From Amphibalanus amphitrite (lineage: Eukaryota; Arthropoda; Thecostraca; Balanomorpha; Balanidae): a stretch of 64,000 nucleotides of DNA. The number at the start of each line of letters is the position of its first letter. Within the stretch, counting starts at the first letter, position 1. Positions 24,686-36,365 of the stretch are shown here, in pieces. Location of the stretch: NCBI RefSeq assembly GCF_019059575.1, contig NW_024881825.1, forward strand, positions 124,001 to 188,000, in the 5' to 3' direction. A program made the translations under genes and the position numbers. The notes beneath the pieces are model-generated. The model was not told the DNA's origin and ran no database searches. It was given only the letters and a program-made list of their open reading frames with translations.

Positions 24686-25290
24686 AGCGCGTTAACCCTC
24701 GCCGGCACAGGCCATTCCTGAGCCATTTTGCGTCCTTCGACGGCACAAGGGGAGTGTGGTACGAGCCCCCCCCCCCGCGTTTGGCCCATGATCGAGCTAG
24801 AGCTTCGCGGAAAAAAACGAACGTGTTGCCCGTGACGAGAGTAAGCCGATGATACTCAATTTTAAGGTTCTTGGTCATTGGTTGACCTTCCAGGCCAGGT
24901 CAATTACCCCAAAATCGGGAAAATCGGGACCTGTTAGAACGTCGTTAAATGTGGCTGCTATAGGGTTTTTCGGGGTGCTGATCACGAATAGTTATTATGT
25001 TAGTTTTGATCACAGATGATGTCTTTATGCATTTAGGTCAGGTCGGGTCAGGTCAGGTCAGGTCAGGTCAACCAGTAGGAGTCCTGCCGGGTATTTGTAG
25101 TACCTACGTGTCAGCCGCCTCTAGCAGCTTCGTAACATGTTACGAAGGCACCAAAACTACTTCGTGAATGTTCAAATGGTTGTTAAATTCGGATTCAGCT
25201 CCAAAAAACTAGCCTAGAAACATGTATAATTCGAAAAAGTACCGAGGTCATCATAGGTCAATGACCTGACCTGACCTTCAGGTGACCTTG
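24686..25290. repeat. Dispersed old repeat, copy 1, with AGGTCA-rich part
   Basis: It shares with 35297-35690 several ordered blocks: TTAACCCTCRCCGG, then GAGCTAGAGC near AAACGA, then ATTTTAAGG, then a stretch rich in AGGTCA. The order is the same in both, so these look like two diverged copies of one element. The family is unknown. At 25036-25071 the sequence becomes a short (AGGTC)n run. Confidence 0.45.
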
Positions 25291-28241
25291 ACACCCACCC
25301 TAATGCATGGGAGCAGTATCAACTCACATGTTTGAACGCTTGAAATCACGAAAAGACTGCAAACGCGCGGCTAATGCGGGCCGACATGCGCCGAATCGCG
25401 ATTCTGGCCAAACACATCTCGGAAAGTAGGTCACAGGTCAAAGGTAATTTGAGTCAGGGTCATGAAATTTCTAGGGTAGGCAGGTGTAAAACTGATAAAC
25501 GCGAGGGTACTCAATGTGTTGTCGCGATCGGCCGCTTTTTACGCGAGTTATTCGCGAAAAACTTCTTGTGAGCGAATTCACGTAATGAAGAAGGATAAAG
25601 GCACAATCTTCTACAGCAGCCAATAGATGACTTAGGACAGGCACATGGAACTACTTAAATCTTGTCCGATCGATAGAAGCAGGCAACAGAGCTCTCCGTT
25701 TGCATATATGCTATGCATTTTGCGGAAAGGGCACATTTCGGCCTCGAAAGTTACGAATTCATCCGTCATAGTAACATATTTCTGTCATGGTCAATTCGCG
25801 TAGAAATTGAACACCGGGTGATTACCGAGCCGGGTGATTACCGGGTGATTCTATCAAAATTTCCCGATTCAAACTCGCTCAGGGTTATCGTGTACGTAAA
25901 GGGGGCCCGCTCAGCAGAATGCGTATGAAATATGGAAAGATTCTGAAAAATGGGTGGGGGCCCGCACACTAGGGGGCCCGCTTTGCAGGCGATGACCCCC
26001 CCGAAACGAAATCCTGGCTGCGCCACTGCACAGGACCGTCGAGATGGACGATGAGTGCCCATAGCGTGCTGCAGTTTACTTAGTCACCTGCCGTCCCTTC
26101 AGTCTCCTGCAGTCTGCTGACCGGAGCACAGCCGCCTTCACCGGCCGGTAACGAGGTTCACGGGTGGGGGTCTGGGCCCGTGGAGTGAAATGGTCTCTTT
26201 AATGAGCTTTCCTATGTTTCCAAATGATGAAAATACGATATTCTGGGAGCATCGACCAGAAAAATGCACATTGTTGTGTCCACGCACCATTACCAGCCAG
26301 CCAGGAAGGCAATGACTTGTGAGCGGGACTTGTGAGACACTGGGCTGCCTGCTGCGCTGCGCCGGTCGCGGCAGCACGGAGACACGGTCACGGAAAGGCT
26401 GTGCCCTCAGCCGCCGGCTGCCGTGACCCCCGGTCGGCGGCGGCGCAGGCAGCTCGGCAGACCTACCCGTCAAACAATGACGCCCTAAACCAGCCGCGTG
26501 CACTCAGCCTTGGCCGGAGTCGGCCCGGTGGCAGACGGGCTGGGCCGTCACCGTCAGCTCACACAGCGTCTCCATCAGACTCTCACCGGGCCCGGTCGGC
26601 GCCGCGCGCCGTATTTATTCCCAGTAAACAGCCGCCCCGACTGGAGACCGGCCCACCGCGCACCGGCCGCATCGGAGCCGGCGACGAGCCCGGTAAACAC
26701 GGTGAGGCACGACTGACACGGGAGACGAACGGCTCAACGGCCACCGAGCTTCCACCGAGCGGCCGACCAGCACGGGAGGCGAACGGCTAGACAGCCACCG
26801 AGTCTCCACGGAGCAGTCACCGAGCTGCCGACCGACCGACCCAGCGGCAACCATGCGGCCGATCGGTCGGACGGCCTCGGAAACTCTCTCGAACCGGACA
26901 CATTGAGAGTTATGTGCGTTCCGTGGCATTTACACGAAGGCCGCAATAACAACTGCTAATGCGTTTCATTGAGGGAGGGCCATTAATATCCCGTCGATAT
27001 CGAATGTTGTTAGGGTGCGTTAAACGAGCGAAGGCGGCAAACAACCGCGAAACATTGTAGCGCGCGCCGCATTAACACTAATACGCTCTCAGGGAGTGCT
27101 CAATACACCTGACCCTGTGGTGTCCCAATCAAAGCCCGTACTGCAGAGAGGAGCCGACAGACGCAAAGGAACAGACAGACAGACATGGCAGGTATCGAGT
27201 GGAGCACGGCTTGGACAGGGTGGGAGCGGCTCCGAGGTGTCACTGTAACACTGTCCACAGACGAGCTGCGCCGCACAGAGCCACATCGCGGCCCATCCCG
27301 AGACAGCGCTCAGCTGCGAAACACAATGTCCAACTGACAAAAACCACAACCGGTGCGTCAGGGAGACACGTCAGCGGCACGGTCCAAACACACCCAAACG
27401 AGTGGGAAAACCGCGCACACCTGGTGGCCGTGGCCCGAGCGACACCTGGAACAAGAGGCCAGTGGCCCGTACCGTACTCCAACTCTGTGACCGGCACCCG
27501 GCTCCGGACTCCGAGTTGCAGGTTTTATATCCGCCGTAACTCTAGGGAGACGTGATCGATTGCCCACTGGCGGCCATTACCTCAGTCCTCCGGAGTGATC
27601 CGGCAGCGGGGGGGGGGGGAGGGAGACAGCTCCGGCCCGGACACTGGGGTGGCTCCAGTGATCGGGGGAGGGAGGGAAGAGGGCAGCTCCGGCTCGGACA
27701 GGGCCCGGGGTCACTGGTCGTGGGCTCCGGGAACGAATGGTGATCACACCAGCCCTGCAGGGTCCGCGACGGAAACCCTTTGACGCAGCGGCGATACCGG
27801 TCAGTATTTCCTGGGATACAAACCAGTGGATGACATGCCGGAGCGTGCATGGCAGTCATTTTACGATGGTTCATGGGACCTGTCTTTTTTTTCCAAAAAC
27901 CTACAATGATGAGCTCCACAATAGATTTAACACGCATCAGATGTAAACATGGGATGCGTGCTTTTTATCAGCTCAGAAAATGAAGGACTTCAGCCAAAAT
28001 GTTAGTCATGTTGATAAGTCGTTTTCAGAAATAGATCTTCTTTTCAAGTTTTCATAAAATTACAGAACGGCATATTAGGGCACGGTCACAAAATTACAAG
28101 CACGATTACAGTTAGAGTTGCAAACACAGTCGCAGTCGGTCAGCATTCGGCCACTAACACATTGCCCAGCGCAGTCACAGTCAGACACAGTCTGCTCAGC
28201 ACAGCCATGTCTGGACCATCGTAACCATCACCATCCCCACA

Positions 28242-28360
28242 GGAGCGCCCCCGTCGGCTCACTCCCGTCTCATCCCCAGGAGCGCCCCCGCCGGCTCACT
28301 CCCGTCTCATCCCCAGGAGCGCCTCCGCCGGCTCACTCCCGTCTCATCCCCAGAAGCGCC
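28242..28360. repeat. Minisatellite, 37-bp unit, three copies
   Basis: Three near-exact copies of a 37-bp unit starting GGAGCGCCCCCGYCGGCTCA, then a partial fourth. Confidence 0.85.
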
Positions 28361-28565
28361 CCCGCGGCGCAGCAGTCGACGGGGGTTATCAGAGAGCTGC
28401 TCGTCGGGTGCTGATCTCAAACGGTAACGAGACAGCGATCAGCCAACACACACACGGCGGGCGCGGGCAAAAAGGTGGGCGTCCGCTCATTTAGCAGTGG
28501 TCATTAACCGGCCATCAGTATCCAATCAGATTAGCTGATGGCGCGGCAAAGATTACCGGGTGCCC

Positions 28566-28640
28566 GCACACACACACACACACAGACAAACACAGACGGG
28601 CAGACAGATAGACAGACAGGCGACACAGGCAGACAGACGC
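28566..28640. repeat. CA / CAGA microsatellite
   Basis: A CA run passes into CAGACAGA and GATAGACAGACAGG variants. Confidence 0.9.
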
Positions 28641-31140
28641 TCTGTCGCTCGCGGCACTGATGGTATTCGGATAGGCGACAGGTTCTGATTGATAGCGGAA
28701 TGCAGAAAACAGGAAGGCCAGCGATCTATATGGCGAATCAATCCAAATAAAGAGTGGTGATCTCACGCCGGCCAGTCTTATCAATCGTGAGGCTGTGACG
28801 GATTACCGATGGGAATAGGATTGTGTGGTCAATGGTCACGCCACAAGATTGTTTTGAATTTTGCACTACAATTTGTATGATATATGTTCATCACCAGCAC
28901 AGCAGTTCAAATATCGCAATGCTTTTCCGTGTGTATTTTCACACGACCATATAATGCCTAATTGCTAATTAGCTATTGATAGGTATGTTATCTATTCCCA
29001 CAAAATCATTATGTTATCTTACAAAACACAATGTAAAAATAGCACAAGGTGCAAAAAAGCATCAGTCTCCAGACAAAATAAAAAAAACTCTGACATATGA
29101 ATAACTAATAGACAACATGCTTTTAAAATACGGTCCAAAGCAGCTCTTAGATAAGTGCAAACGTTGATGAGATTCGTCATTACAAAAGAAGCATCGCAAT
29201 AATGAATGCGTGTCTACAATTTAACGAGTCAAGCGAAAAACTGCTATGCAAATCACCCCACTAACTGATCAACGCCGCATACGACACTAACGGGGCGCAA
29301 AACAAGGAATAAATGTCGTGTTGAACGTAAATTTCGACGGCCGGCAAGCACGCCATCGGGCGGTGCGGCGCCAATAAAACGGTACCCGTCGCCGGGTCAC
29401 ACAGCGACACCTGTTTGTCGGCGGTATACCATTAGGTGCTGAACGCTCGATTGAAAAGGCGGCCGTAACCGGCGCCCGATCGGCCCGCCGCCGCCGCCGC
29501 GCGGGTATTATTTTACGGCGGCCGCCCCGCCGATCCGGCGCTTTATTTCGCAATAGCCGGCGAAGACGGCCCGGGGAAGCGGCTGTTCCCGCCCCGGGGA
29601 CGGGCTCCAGGGTCAATGACAAATCACCGGGCTGTGCGCAGCGCTGCGCTCGCCCGACTCGGGTCGGGTCGGGTCGGGTCAGGTCAGGTGGGGTGCGACG
29701 AAAACAAGCCAGGCGGTGAAGACAGCCACCCGCAGCGGCGGAGGGGGGAGGGGGGGTACTGCGGCCGACCACGGCTGTGGCCAGGTGCGACCGAGCGACA
29801 CGGCTGGGTGGTCCGCTGAGTGATGACACTCGGACGGGGACGGCCCTCGGCGCGCTCCTGAGTGATGACACTCGGTCGGCCGAGGACGGTCCACGGCGGG
29901 CAGTACCAGAGCTACCGCCGGCACACGAGCTGAGCCAACCCCTGAGTCGATCCCCATTCACCGCACCACTCCAGGCGCACTCTGAAGCCGCGCACCGACA
30001 CGCACCAGAGCCCACGCACCCCATTAGCGGTCCCCGAGAACGGCCACTGACGGCCACTTTGAGGCACTCACGGCGGGCCAGCTGAGCGCCCAGCGCCGGC
30101 CAGTGGACCGCCCACCGCGCGTGCGTGTGATTGTGCGCGCGCCACGGCCTCCATTTGTCCGGCGGAGCGGACGGCCGGTCGGCTCCTCCCAGAGGTGATG
30201 AACGACCGCCGCGAGGTCCCAGGCGCCGCACAAACACGGGGACCGCCACCGCGCCGGCAGTGGGATCCGGCGCGCCCGTGGCCGCCGGCTGAGTCTGTTT
30301 GCTCCGCGCCGGCCGACACTGGCAGCCAAGAGCCGACACGACTGGGGAGCCGCCCCGCATTGTGGCCACAATCACAGCCGACACGCCACCCGGTGCCCGA
30401 GACAAACGAGCTCGAAGGCACTTCGGACCGGAACAGGAGCGGAGAGGGCACAGCGGGCCGGACCCGGAGAGGGCACAGCGGGCCGGGCCCAGAGATGCCG
30501 GGGCAGATTTGATGATACGGTAACGATACGATACGATACCAACATACCAGCAACGGCCACTCATCTATGGATCCCGGCGCCCCACAATACCCGCAGGAAT
30601 GTCATCTCCTACGGCCAGCCGATCGTTCCGCAGTAATGGAAGATGATGTGATTATCGCCGCCGGCTTCATTGGATTAACTTTCACACGACTATTAATGGC
30701 ACTACAGCAGATAACGAAACCAGATGTAATTCCATGAAATCCGTGAGGAGTGATGTTTCCATTTCTCATCAATAACAATTTCCAGAAATTCTTGAGATAG
30801 CCTACAATGTCATATAAAATGGATGTCATGTATGTAGCAATGTTATGTTCAAATATATACCTACATCTATAGTTACTTTCAGACGGCGCATTTGAAACGG
30901 AGAAACATCGGTGTTATTAGTGAGAACTTCGGCAAGGAATGTTATGAACAGATATTACGGACAATCCTACAGCTTGTAATAATTGCCCGTTAGAAAATTA
31001 CCAGATCACGATTTATTGGACAGCACAGCTTAGAACAAGCACCATTGGGCGCACCCGTTACAATTCTGGGAGCCGCATCTAACGGCCGACCATCTCAACT
31101 ACGGTCGGAACTTCCTGATAATCACGCGTACCGAGCAGCT

Positions 31141-31257
31141 CACACCCTGTTCTGTCCTGTTCCGGCATGCTCACACTCTGTTCTGTCCTGTTCCGGCGTG
31201 CTTACGCCCTGTTCTGTCCTGTTCCAGCGTGCTCACACTCTGTTCTGTCCCATCTCC
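31141..31257. repeat. Minisatellite, 31-bp unit, nearly four copies
   Basis: Copies of a 31-bp unit containing CTGTTCTGTCCTGTTCCRGC follow one another. The last is cut short. Confidence 0.9.
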
Positions 31258-31488
31258 CGGCGCCCGGGGCACTCTGCGCCACTGTCGGTCGCCGCGGTCG
31301 GCTCCCACGCCGCCCATCATCCGCCGCTTCACAGGTTGGGAATGCGTGTCAAGTGGTCTCACACCGCCAGGTGGGCTCATTATGGGACGGTGCGACACGG
31401 CCGCGCGCGCCGAGAGCAGCACTCTCGAGTCCCCGCAGACTATACTGAGAGCGGCGCACTCGAGCCGCCGCACACTACCCTGAGAGCA

Positions 31489-32035
31489 CACGGTTCGTCG
31501 GAAGGTCATCTCAGGCTCAAAAGAAACGATATATACCATTCGAAAGCTGACGGTGAGCTGAATCCAAAAATGCAATTTTTATCAAAATCAATCGATGGCC
31601 TTTTTTGAAAATTGCGATTTTGTAAAAACTTAATAATCTTTTATTCAACGGGCTGTACCGGACATTCTTGAAAACATAAACACGTATTTTTGAGTTCCAG
31701 TGAAAGCTGAACGCCAAAACAACAATATTTAGCGAAGCAATATTTCCAAACATTAATATGCGTCTCCCACAGCCGACAATAAGGTGCAATCACACAGTTC
31801 AGTGTCACGATGGACCAAAGTCAGCCACACAGAAGCGTGAAATGACCCTTATCGACTCGCAGACCCGGCGCTCTCGGCCCGCCTGACCGGCCACGGAAAG
31901 AACGTTCGGCTCTCGTTCTACTAAACAAAGTCATATTTGTCAGTTTAACTGTCCACATCGCGAGTAAAGTTATTCAGGATACGTGTGAAGAGAATTCATT
32001 GTTCTGTCATCTTCACATCATGCATTAATTTGCAT
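31489..32035. repeat. Left arm of foldback element
   Basis: This arm matches the reverse complement of 33027-33583 from the tip until the match fades near GCATTAATTTGCATTTG. An open frame of about 90 codons runs on the minus strand (31789 to 31517), with residues such as FGNIASLNIVVLAFSFHWNS. The other arm carries its twin with only a few residue differences. Confidence 0.9.
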
Positions 32036-32138
32036 TTGTTCATGTCTTCTTTGCTCAATTGAGCTTGGTATCATGCCCATATAAGGAAAATTGGCCGCGA
32101 TGAAATGTCAGCGGCTGTACCGGCCTCAGCTCGGGTGG

Positions 32139-32890
32139 AGTGGGGGCAGGCATCGGTAGGATTGTGATTGCAGGATTGCAAAATCCTGATTGCATTCCTT
32201 TTTGGTGGATTGCACCTGGATTTGAAATCCATTCCAAAAAACAGGATTTGATTGCGGATTGGATTGCAACATACTTCCAATTTTTGCAATCCAATCCGGA
32301 TTGTGTTTGATTAGTGCTTTGAAATGGTTTGTTACGATTGAAAATTATGAGATCGGCTTCATCGGCTTAATGTACTTTGCTATCAAGGGCTTTACATCGA
32401 AACTTGAAATAATTTAAACGCTTTTAATTTAAACGCTCAAAATAATATACGCTGATGAACGTATTATATAGATACGTTATTTTGCCCTTCCTAGATACGT
32501 TAGTATTATAGGAAGGGCAAAATAATGTATTTGAGGGCGAGTTTCAAAAATATAAAACACTGGTTGGGTAAAGGTTTAAATGTGGGGGTGTTTGAGGCAA
32601 AACAATATTTCCCATAAAATACCTGTGCCTTAGATAGGAACTACTCGCAAGACTAGGTACTAGAAATGGGTGATTTGGGGATGGAGGCACGGCCCTATGC
32701 CCCCCTCCCTCCCCCAGATCCACTAGTGCACATGTAATACAACAGGATTGCAAAAAAGGATTGCGGATTTGATCACAATCCAAGTGAAAAAAGGGGATTG
32801 CGGGTAGGAATGCAATCCACTTCGGCACTTGGAATGTGGATTGGGAATGCAATCCTTTCAAAAAGGATTTTACCGATGCCTGAGTGGGGG
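32139..32890. mobile_element. hAT-like non-autonomous element in the foldback loop
   Basis: The element proper is 32147-32882 (736 bp). A perfect 8-bp duplication, AGTGGGGG, flanks it (32139-32146 and 32883-32890). Its tips are inverted repeats: CAGGCATCGGTA on the left and the complement of TACCGATGCCTG on the right. An 8-bp duplication with a CAG end fits the hAT superfamily. Both subterminal parts are packed with GGATTGC and its complement, plausible transposase-binding sites. A strong internal stem-loop lies at 32473-32530. I see no transposase. Confidence 0.9.
32473..32530. repeat. Internal stem-loop of the hAT-like element
   Basis: TTATTTTGCCCTTCCT is followed, after a 17-base gap, by its near-perfect reverse complement AGGAAGGGCAAAATAA. 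The arms are about 20 bp. Confidence 0.85.
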
Positions 32891-33026
32891 TAGCGCCCGG
32901 CGGGGCAGGGTAACCTTTGACCGGTCGCACGGCCGAGCAGCTGTCAACAGTACAGCCTCTGACAGTGAAACCCCGCTCACTTCCCCTGCGCGGGCACTGA
33001 TCGCAGCTGGATGGAACAAAATATGT

Positions 33027-33583
33027 ATAAGAAAAATGTAAATTAAAGCATGTTGTAAATCAAGCAGAACAATGAATTTTCTTCACAGGTATCCTGAATA
33101 ACTTTAATAGCGATGTGGACAGTTAAAGTGACAAATATGACATTTGTTTAGTAGAACGAGAGCCGAACGTTCTTTCCGTGGCTGGTCAGGCGAGCCGAGA
33201 GCGCCGGGTCTGCGAGTCGATAAGGGTCATTTCACGCCTCTGTGTGGCTGACTTTGGTCCATCGTGACACTGAGCTGTGTGATTGCGCCTTATTGTCGGC
33301 TGTGGGAGACGCATATTAATGTTTGGAAATATTGCTTCGCTAAATATTGTTGTTTTGGCGTTCAGCTTTCACTGGAACTCAAAAATACGTGTTTATGTTT
33401 TCAAGAATGTCCGGTACAGCCCGTTGAATAAAAGATTATTAAGTTTTTACAAAATCGCAATTTTCAAAAAAGGCCATCGATCGATTTTGATAAAAATTGC
33501 ATTTTTGGATTCAGCTCACCGTCAGCTTTCGAATGGTATGTATCGTTTCTTTTGAGCCTGAGATGACCGTCCGACGAACCGTG
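33027..33583. repeat. Right arm of foldback element
   Basis: Inverted copy of 31489-32035. Its plus-strand frame at 33283-33555 matches the minus-strand frame of the other arm at all but three or so of 90 residues. Confidence 0.9.
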
Positions 33584-33594
33584 AGCAGCGCCGG

Positions 33595-33785
33595 TCCATC
33601 GAGGACCCAAGAGCCCTCCAAAGTAGACATAACGAACTGAGGACACGAGAGCCCTTCAAAGTAGTCATAACGAGCTGAGGACTCCAGAACACTCCAAACC
33701 AGTCATAGCGAGCTGACTGGAGAGCCCTATAAAGTAGCCATGACGAGCTGAGGACACCAGAGCCCTTCAAATTATCGGCTGGCCC
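33595..33785. repeat. Degenerate tandem repeat, about 40-bp unit
   Basis: Five diverged units contain GAGCCCTTCAAAGTAG and CATAACGAGCTGAGGAC. It starts just outside the foldback element. Confidence 0.75.
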
Positions 33786-35296
33786 TGACGAACTGATTAG
33801 AGATGACTCCGACGGCTCCGGTGGTTGCGAGACAAAGCTCCGGGGTAGAGTTCGGATTCCCGGCAGCCCCGGACGGCAGGTCTCTTCCCGCCCGGGTTCA
33901 GGCAGGTCGGATAAGGCGGCACCGCGCGGCGCCGGGCGCCCGGCCGATGGAGGGTATCTGATTCCAATCTGCCACCAAATCGGCGCCGAGCCCGCTACCC
34001 TAGCGTTCCCGGCCGCGGGTCGGAGCCGTTCCGAGCTGGTTTACTGCCGGGCTCCGGGCGGCGGCGGCGGCACGATGGAGCACCGGCCACCAGGAAGGCA
34101 GCTACGCGCGCGCCGCGGGAGCCCAGACCTCAGGGCGCGCTAATGTTTTGTTTCGACCACGCCAGATTGAACGATTTTTCATCGGGTGGCCTTCGGAGAT
34201 TTTCCGATACGGGCGCGGCGGGAGTTGGCGCTATCAATCGTGTAAACCCACTCGAGAAGCGGCGTTTTCCGATGTCCGGGAGCACCTCCTGCTGTTCTCC
34301 GGGAGCACTTATTCTGAGCACCGCCTCCTCATCGGGAGCAGGCGAGCAGCTATCCTGATCACTACCTCATCACCGGATCTGCCAGCCACTCGGTACCGGG
34401 TACCGGTACTGAGTCCCAGGTACCGGTACTGCCAGCCGCTTAATTAGTCTCCTCTCAGGTACAGTATGTCTAAAAAGTATGTCCCCTGGTTTGGCTCTCC
34501 CACAGGAGGCGAATCGGTAACTTGGCTGAATCCCAGTTGCGGCACCCGGCCGCCAGGGTCGCTGCCGCGCGAGCGGCCTTGACCGCTCGCATGTCATTGG
34601 CAGTTCGGTCCCTCCCCATCTATACAGAGGTGGGGAGGGGAGAAGAGGGGAAGAGAGGGGAGGGAGCGGCATCTGCTCGGCACTGGGCGATACCTGGCTG
34701 ACCCCGCGCTCCCTCGCTGACCTCCGTCCTGCCTTCAGGCGAAGACCGACTTCCTCGGCCCGTAGCGGCCGAGCGGAAAACCGAGCTCGCAGGGCGCGAC
34801 TCCATTGGCCCAATCTTATAAATGGAATGCTGTCGTATTCACGGCATTAAATAATATTGATAGTGATACCAGCAGTGGATGTCGTAAAATACGGTCCAAA
34901 ACAAACGAAAGCACACGATTGACGCATAATGCGCCCTCCCATTCAAATAAGCCCGCCCACTTCAATAGATGGTGTAGTTTCAATTCTTAGGGCGTAAAAG
35001 ATGCAAAACACTACCAAACTTTTTTTAGCTCGGCCACTGGGACCGTCAATATACAATTGACTGAAATGCATGAAAACCATTTTGCATTTAATAGCCGTTT
35101 CCTGCACCCAAACTTTAGCCAGTGACGCCCTGTCCATTCTAAAGCGTTTATAAGATTGGTCGCAGCACCCGATTTTATATGAGGAAGTCGTTTAAAAAGT
35201 ATCTTATCTCTAACCAATTTATTTATTATGGCCACTTTTACAGGACGTCTATAGAGCTTTGACTTTTACATTTCTTCCTCGTTCAGGAGCAACGTT
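33786..35296. other. Gene-free stretch
   Basis: I see no supported gene. Clustered GGTACCGG motifs lie at about 34390-34432. The AT-rich part at 34810-35290 has a short minus-strand frame that I do not recognise. Confidence 0.5.
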
Positions 35297-35690
35297 TTAA
35301 CCCTCACCGGATCTTCAGGTTTTCTGAATACCGAGGGGGCGTTGGGGGGTTGGAAGTGAGGGAACAACCCCCTTTGCCGATTCGCCCTTAATGAGCTAGA
35401 GCCTCACGAAAGAAACGATCGTGCGCGTCGTTACGAAATGCAGCGATTGGTCTCCGATTTTAAGGACCAGGATCAGCCGATGACTTCTGAGGTTAGGTCA
35501 AGTGGCCCAAGGCACAGGTTCGGTTTTTGGTAAATAACTTCGCTAAACATGATCGCAGATCCGCGATTTTAGCAGCATCGTGTTTGTCTAGCTCAGGCGT
35601 GTCGAATGGTATACTTTTTCTTCGGGTGAGATCAAGTTAAGGTGTTAACCTCGGGTCAAGGTCAGGTCACAGCCCGTCAGGTCACGAAGC
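35297..35690. repeat. Dispersed old repeat, copy 2
   Basis: This is the partner of 24686-25290, with the same ordered blocks: TTAACCCTCACCGG, GAGCTAGAGC, AAACGATCGTG, ATTTTAAGG, then AGGTCA-type sequence. It is too diverged for me to name. Confidence 0.45.
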
Positions 35691-36365
35691 TGGTCAAAGC
35701 ATAAAGATCTTATATACAATTTAATTTAGGATAGTTTAATTCAAGTCGGTATGAATCCGACTTGACAATTTACTAGGTGGGTTTTGCAACGCTATTACTT
35801 CGGCATGTAATTATAAATCATTGCTAAGTTCGATCCGGATGTCGTTATTCAATGCTGGCCTTTGCGCCCTCAGAAAAGTAAAGTTTATAGTCATGAAGGC
35901 TTGCATTGACCCATACTTTTCATTTTTCAGCACCATTATTCGCCATAGTTAACCAGGTATTTCTCTTCAGCTCTCCCCCGAATCATTTGGCTTAGACCCA
36001 TGGCGTATCACCCGTGCATCGCTGATCGCAAGACGCACCTACCACACACAAGTTCACGATCCCCACGAACCCACATCAGCGTCCGTTCGCTTGGTGTGTG
36101 ACCCCTTGACCTTTGGCCGCGACAACTGCCAGCTTGCCGGAGCACCCCTCCCAGCACGCGCTGCCCCGCCCGCTCCCCTCCCTCTCTCCCTCCCCCCCGG
36201 GGTCGTGTCACGAAGGTTCGGGCAGCGGGCTTACGCTACTACCGGCCGCTGCGCAGCTGTCACCTAGCGCTTGGGAATGTGTGGTCTGGTGCGGATTCAG
36301 CCAACTACCGGCTCGCGACACCAGCGCCACGTAGTGGCGACGGTACATTCTTTTTAGACATACTG

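Larger units (their letters stand above)
23016..26028. mobile_element. Possible 3 kb inverted-terminal-repeat DNA element (E)
   Basis: The left edge reads CTGTGGCGCAGCCAGG. The reverse complement of the right edge reads CAGTGGCGCAGCCAGG, an end type seen in several DNA transposon families. Near both edges come a run of G or C next to GACCCCCCCGAAA and copies of GGGGCCCGC, so the subterminal parts match as well. Both flanks share CACAGGA, but a clean target duplication does not align directly at the edges. There is no transposase. The two edges could also belong to two separate copies. Confidence 0.45.
26029..31140. other. Gene-free stretch with small repeats
   Basis: I see no supported gene. 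The stretch holds a 37-bp minisatellite at 28242-28352, a CA/CAGA-rich microsatellite at 28566-28640, a (GGGTC)n run near 29657-29690, and an AT-rich block at 28820-29280 with nothing recognisable. Confidence 0.5.
31485..33587. mobile_element. Long inverted-repeat (foldback) element
   Basis: Arms of about 550 bp (31489-32035 and 33027-33583) are inverted copies with few differences. Their tips read CACGGTTCGTCGG and its complement. A possible 4-bp target duplication, AGCA, lies at 31485-31488 and 33584-33587. The loop holds a separate hAT-like insertion (32139-32890). Without it the element would be about 1.35 kb, mostly arm. Each arm carries the same 90-codon frame reading outward. The family is unknown. 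It fits a foldback or long-terminal-inverted-repeat non-autonomous transposon. Confidence 0.85.

Noticed and set aside
25036-25071. (AGGTC)n, that is (TCAGG)n, as a telomeric repeat
   Set aside because: TCAGG is a telomere repeat in some beetles, but the run is short, mixed with GGTCG, and inside a dispersed repeat. The same kind of run occurs at 29657 and 57632.
29287-30564. Minus-strand frame of 425 codons
   Set aside because: GC-rich, no domain, no splice or start support, and overlapped by other open frames on both strands.
34458-34490. CAGTATGTCTAAAAAGTATG as one end of a Tc1/mariner element
   Set aside because: No matching inverted copy found within a few kilobases.
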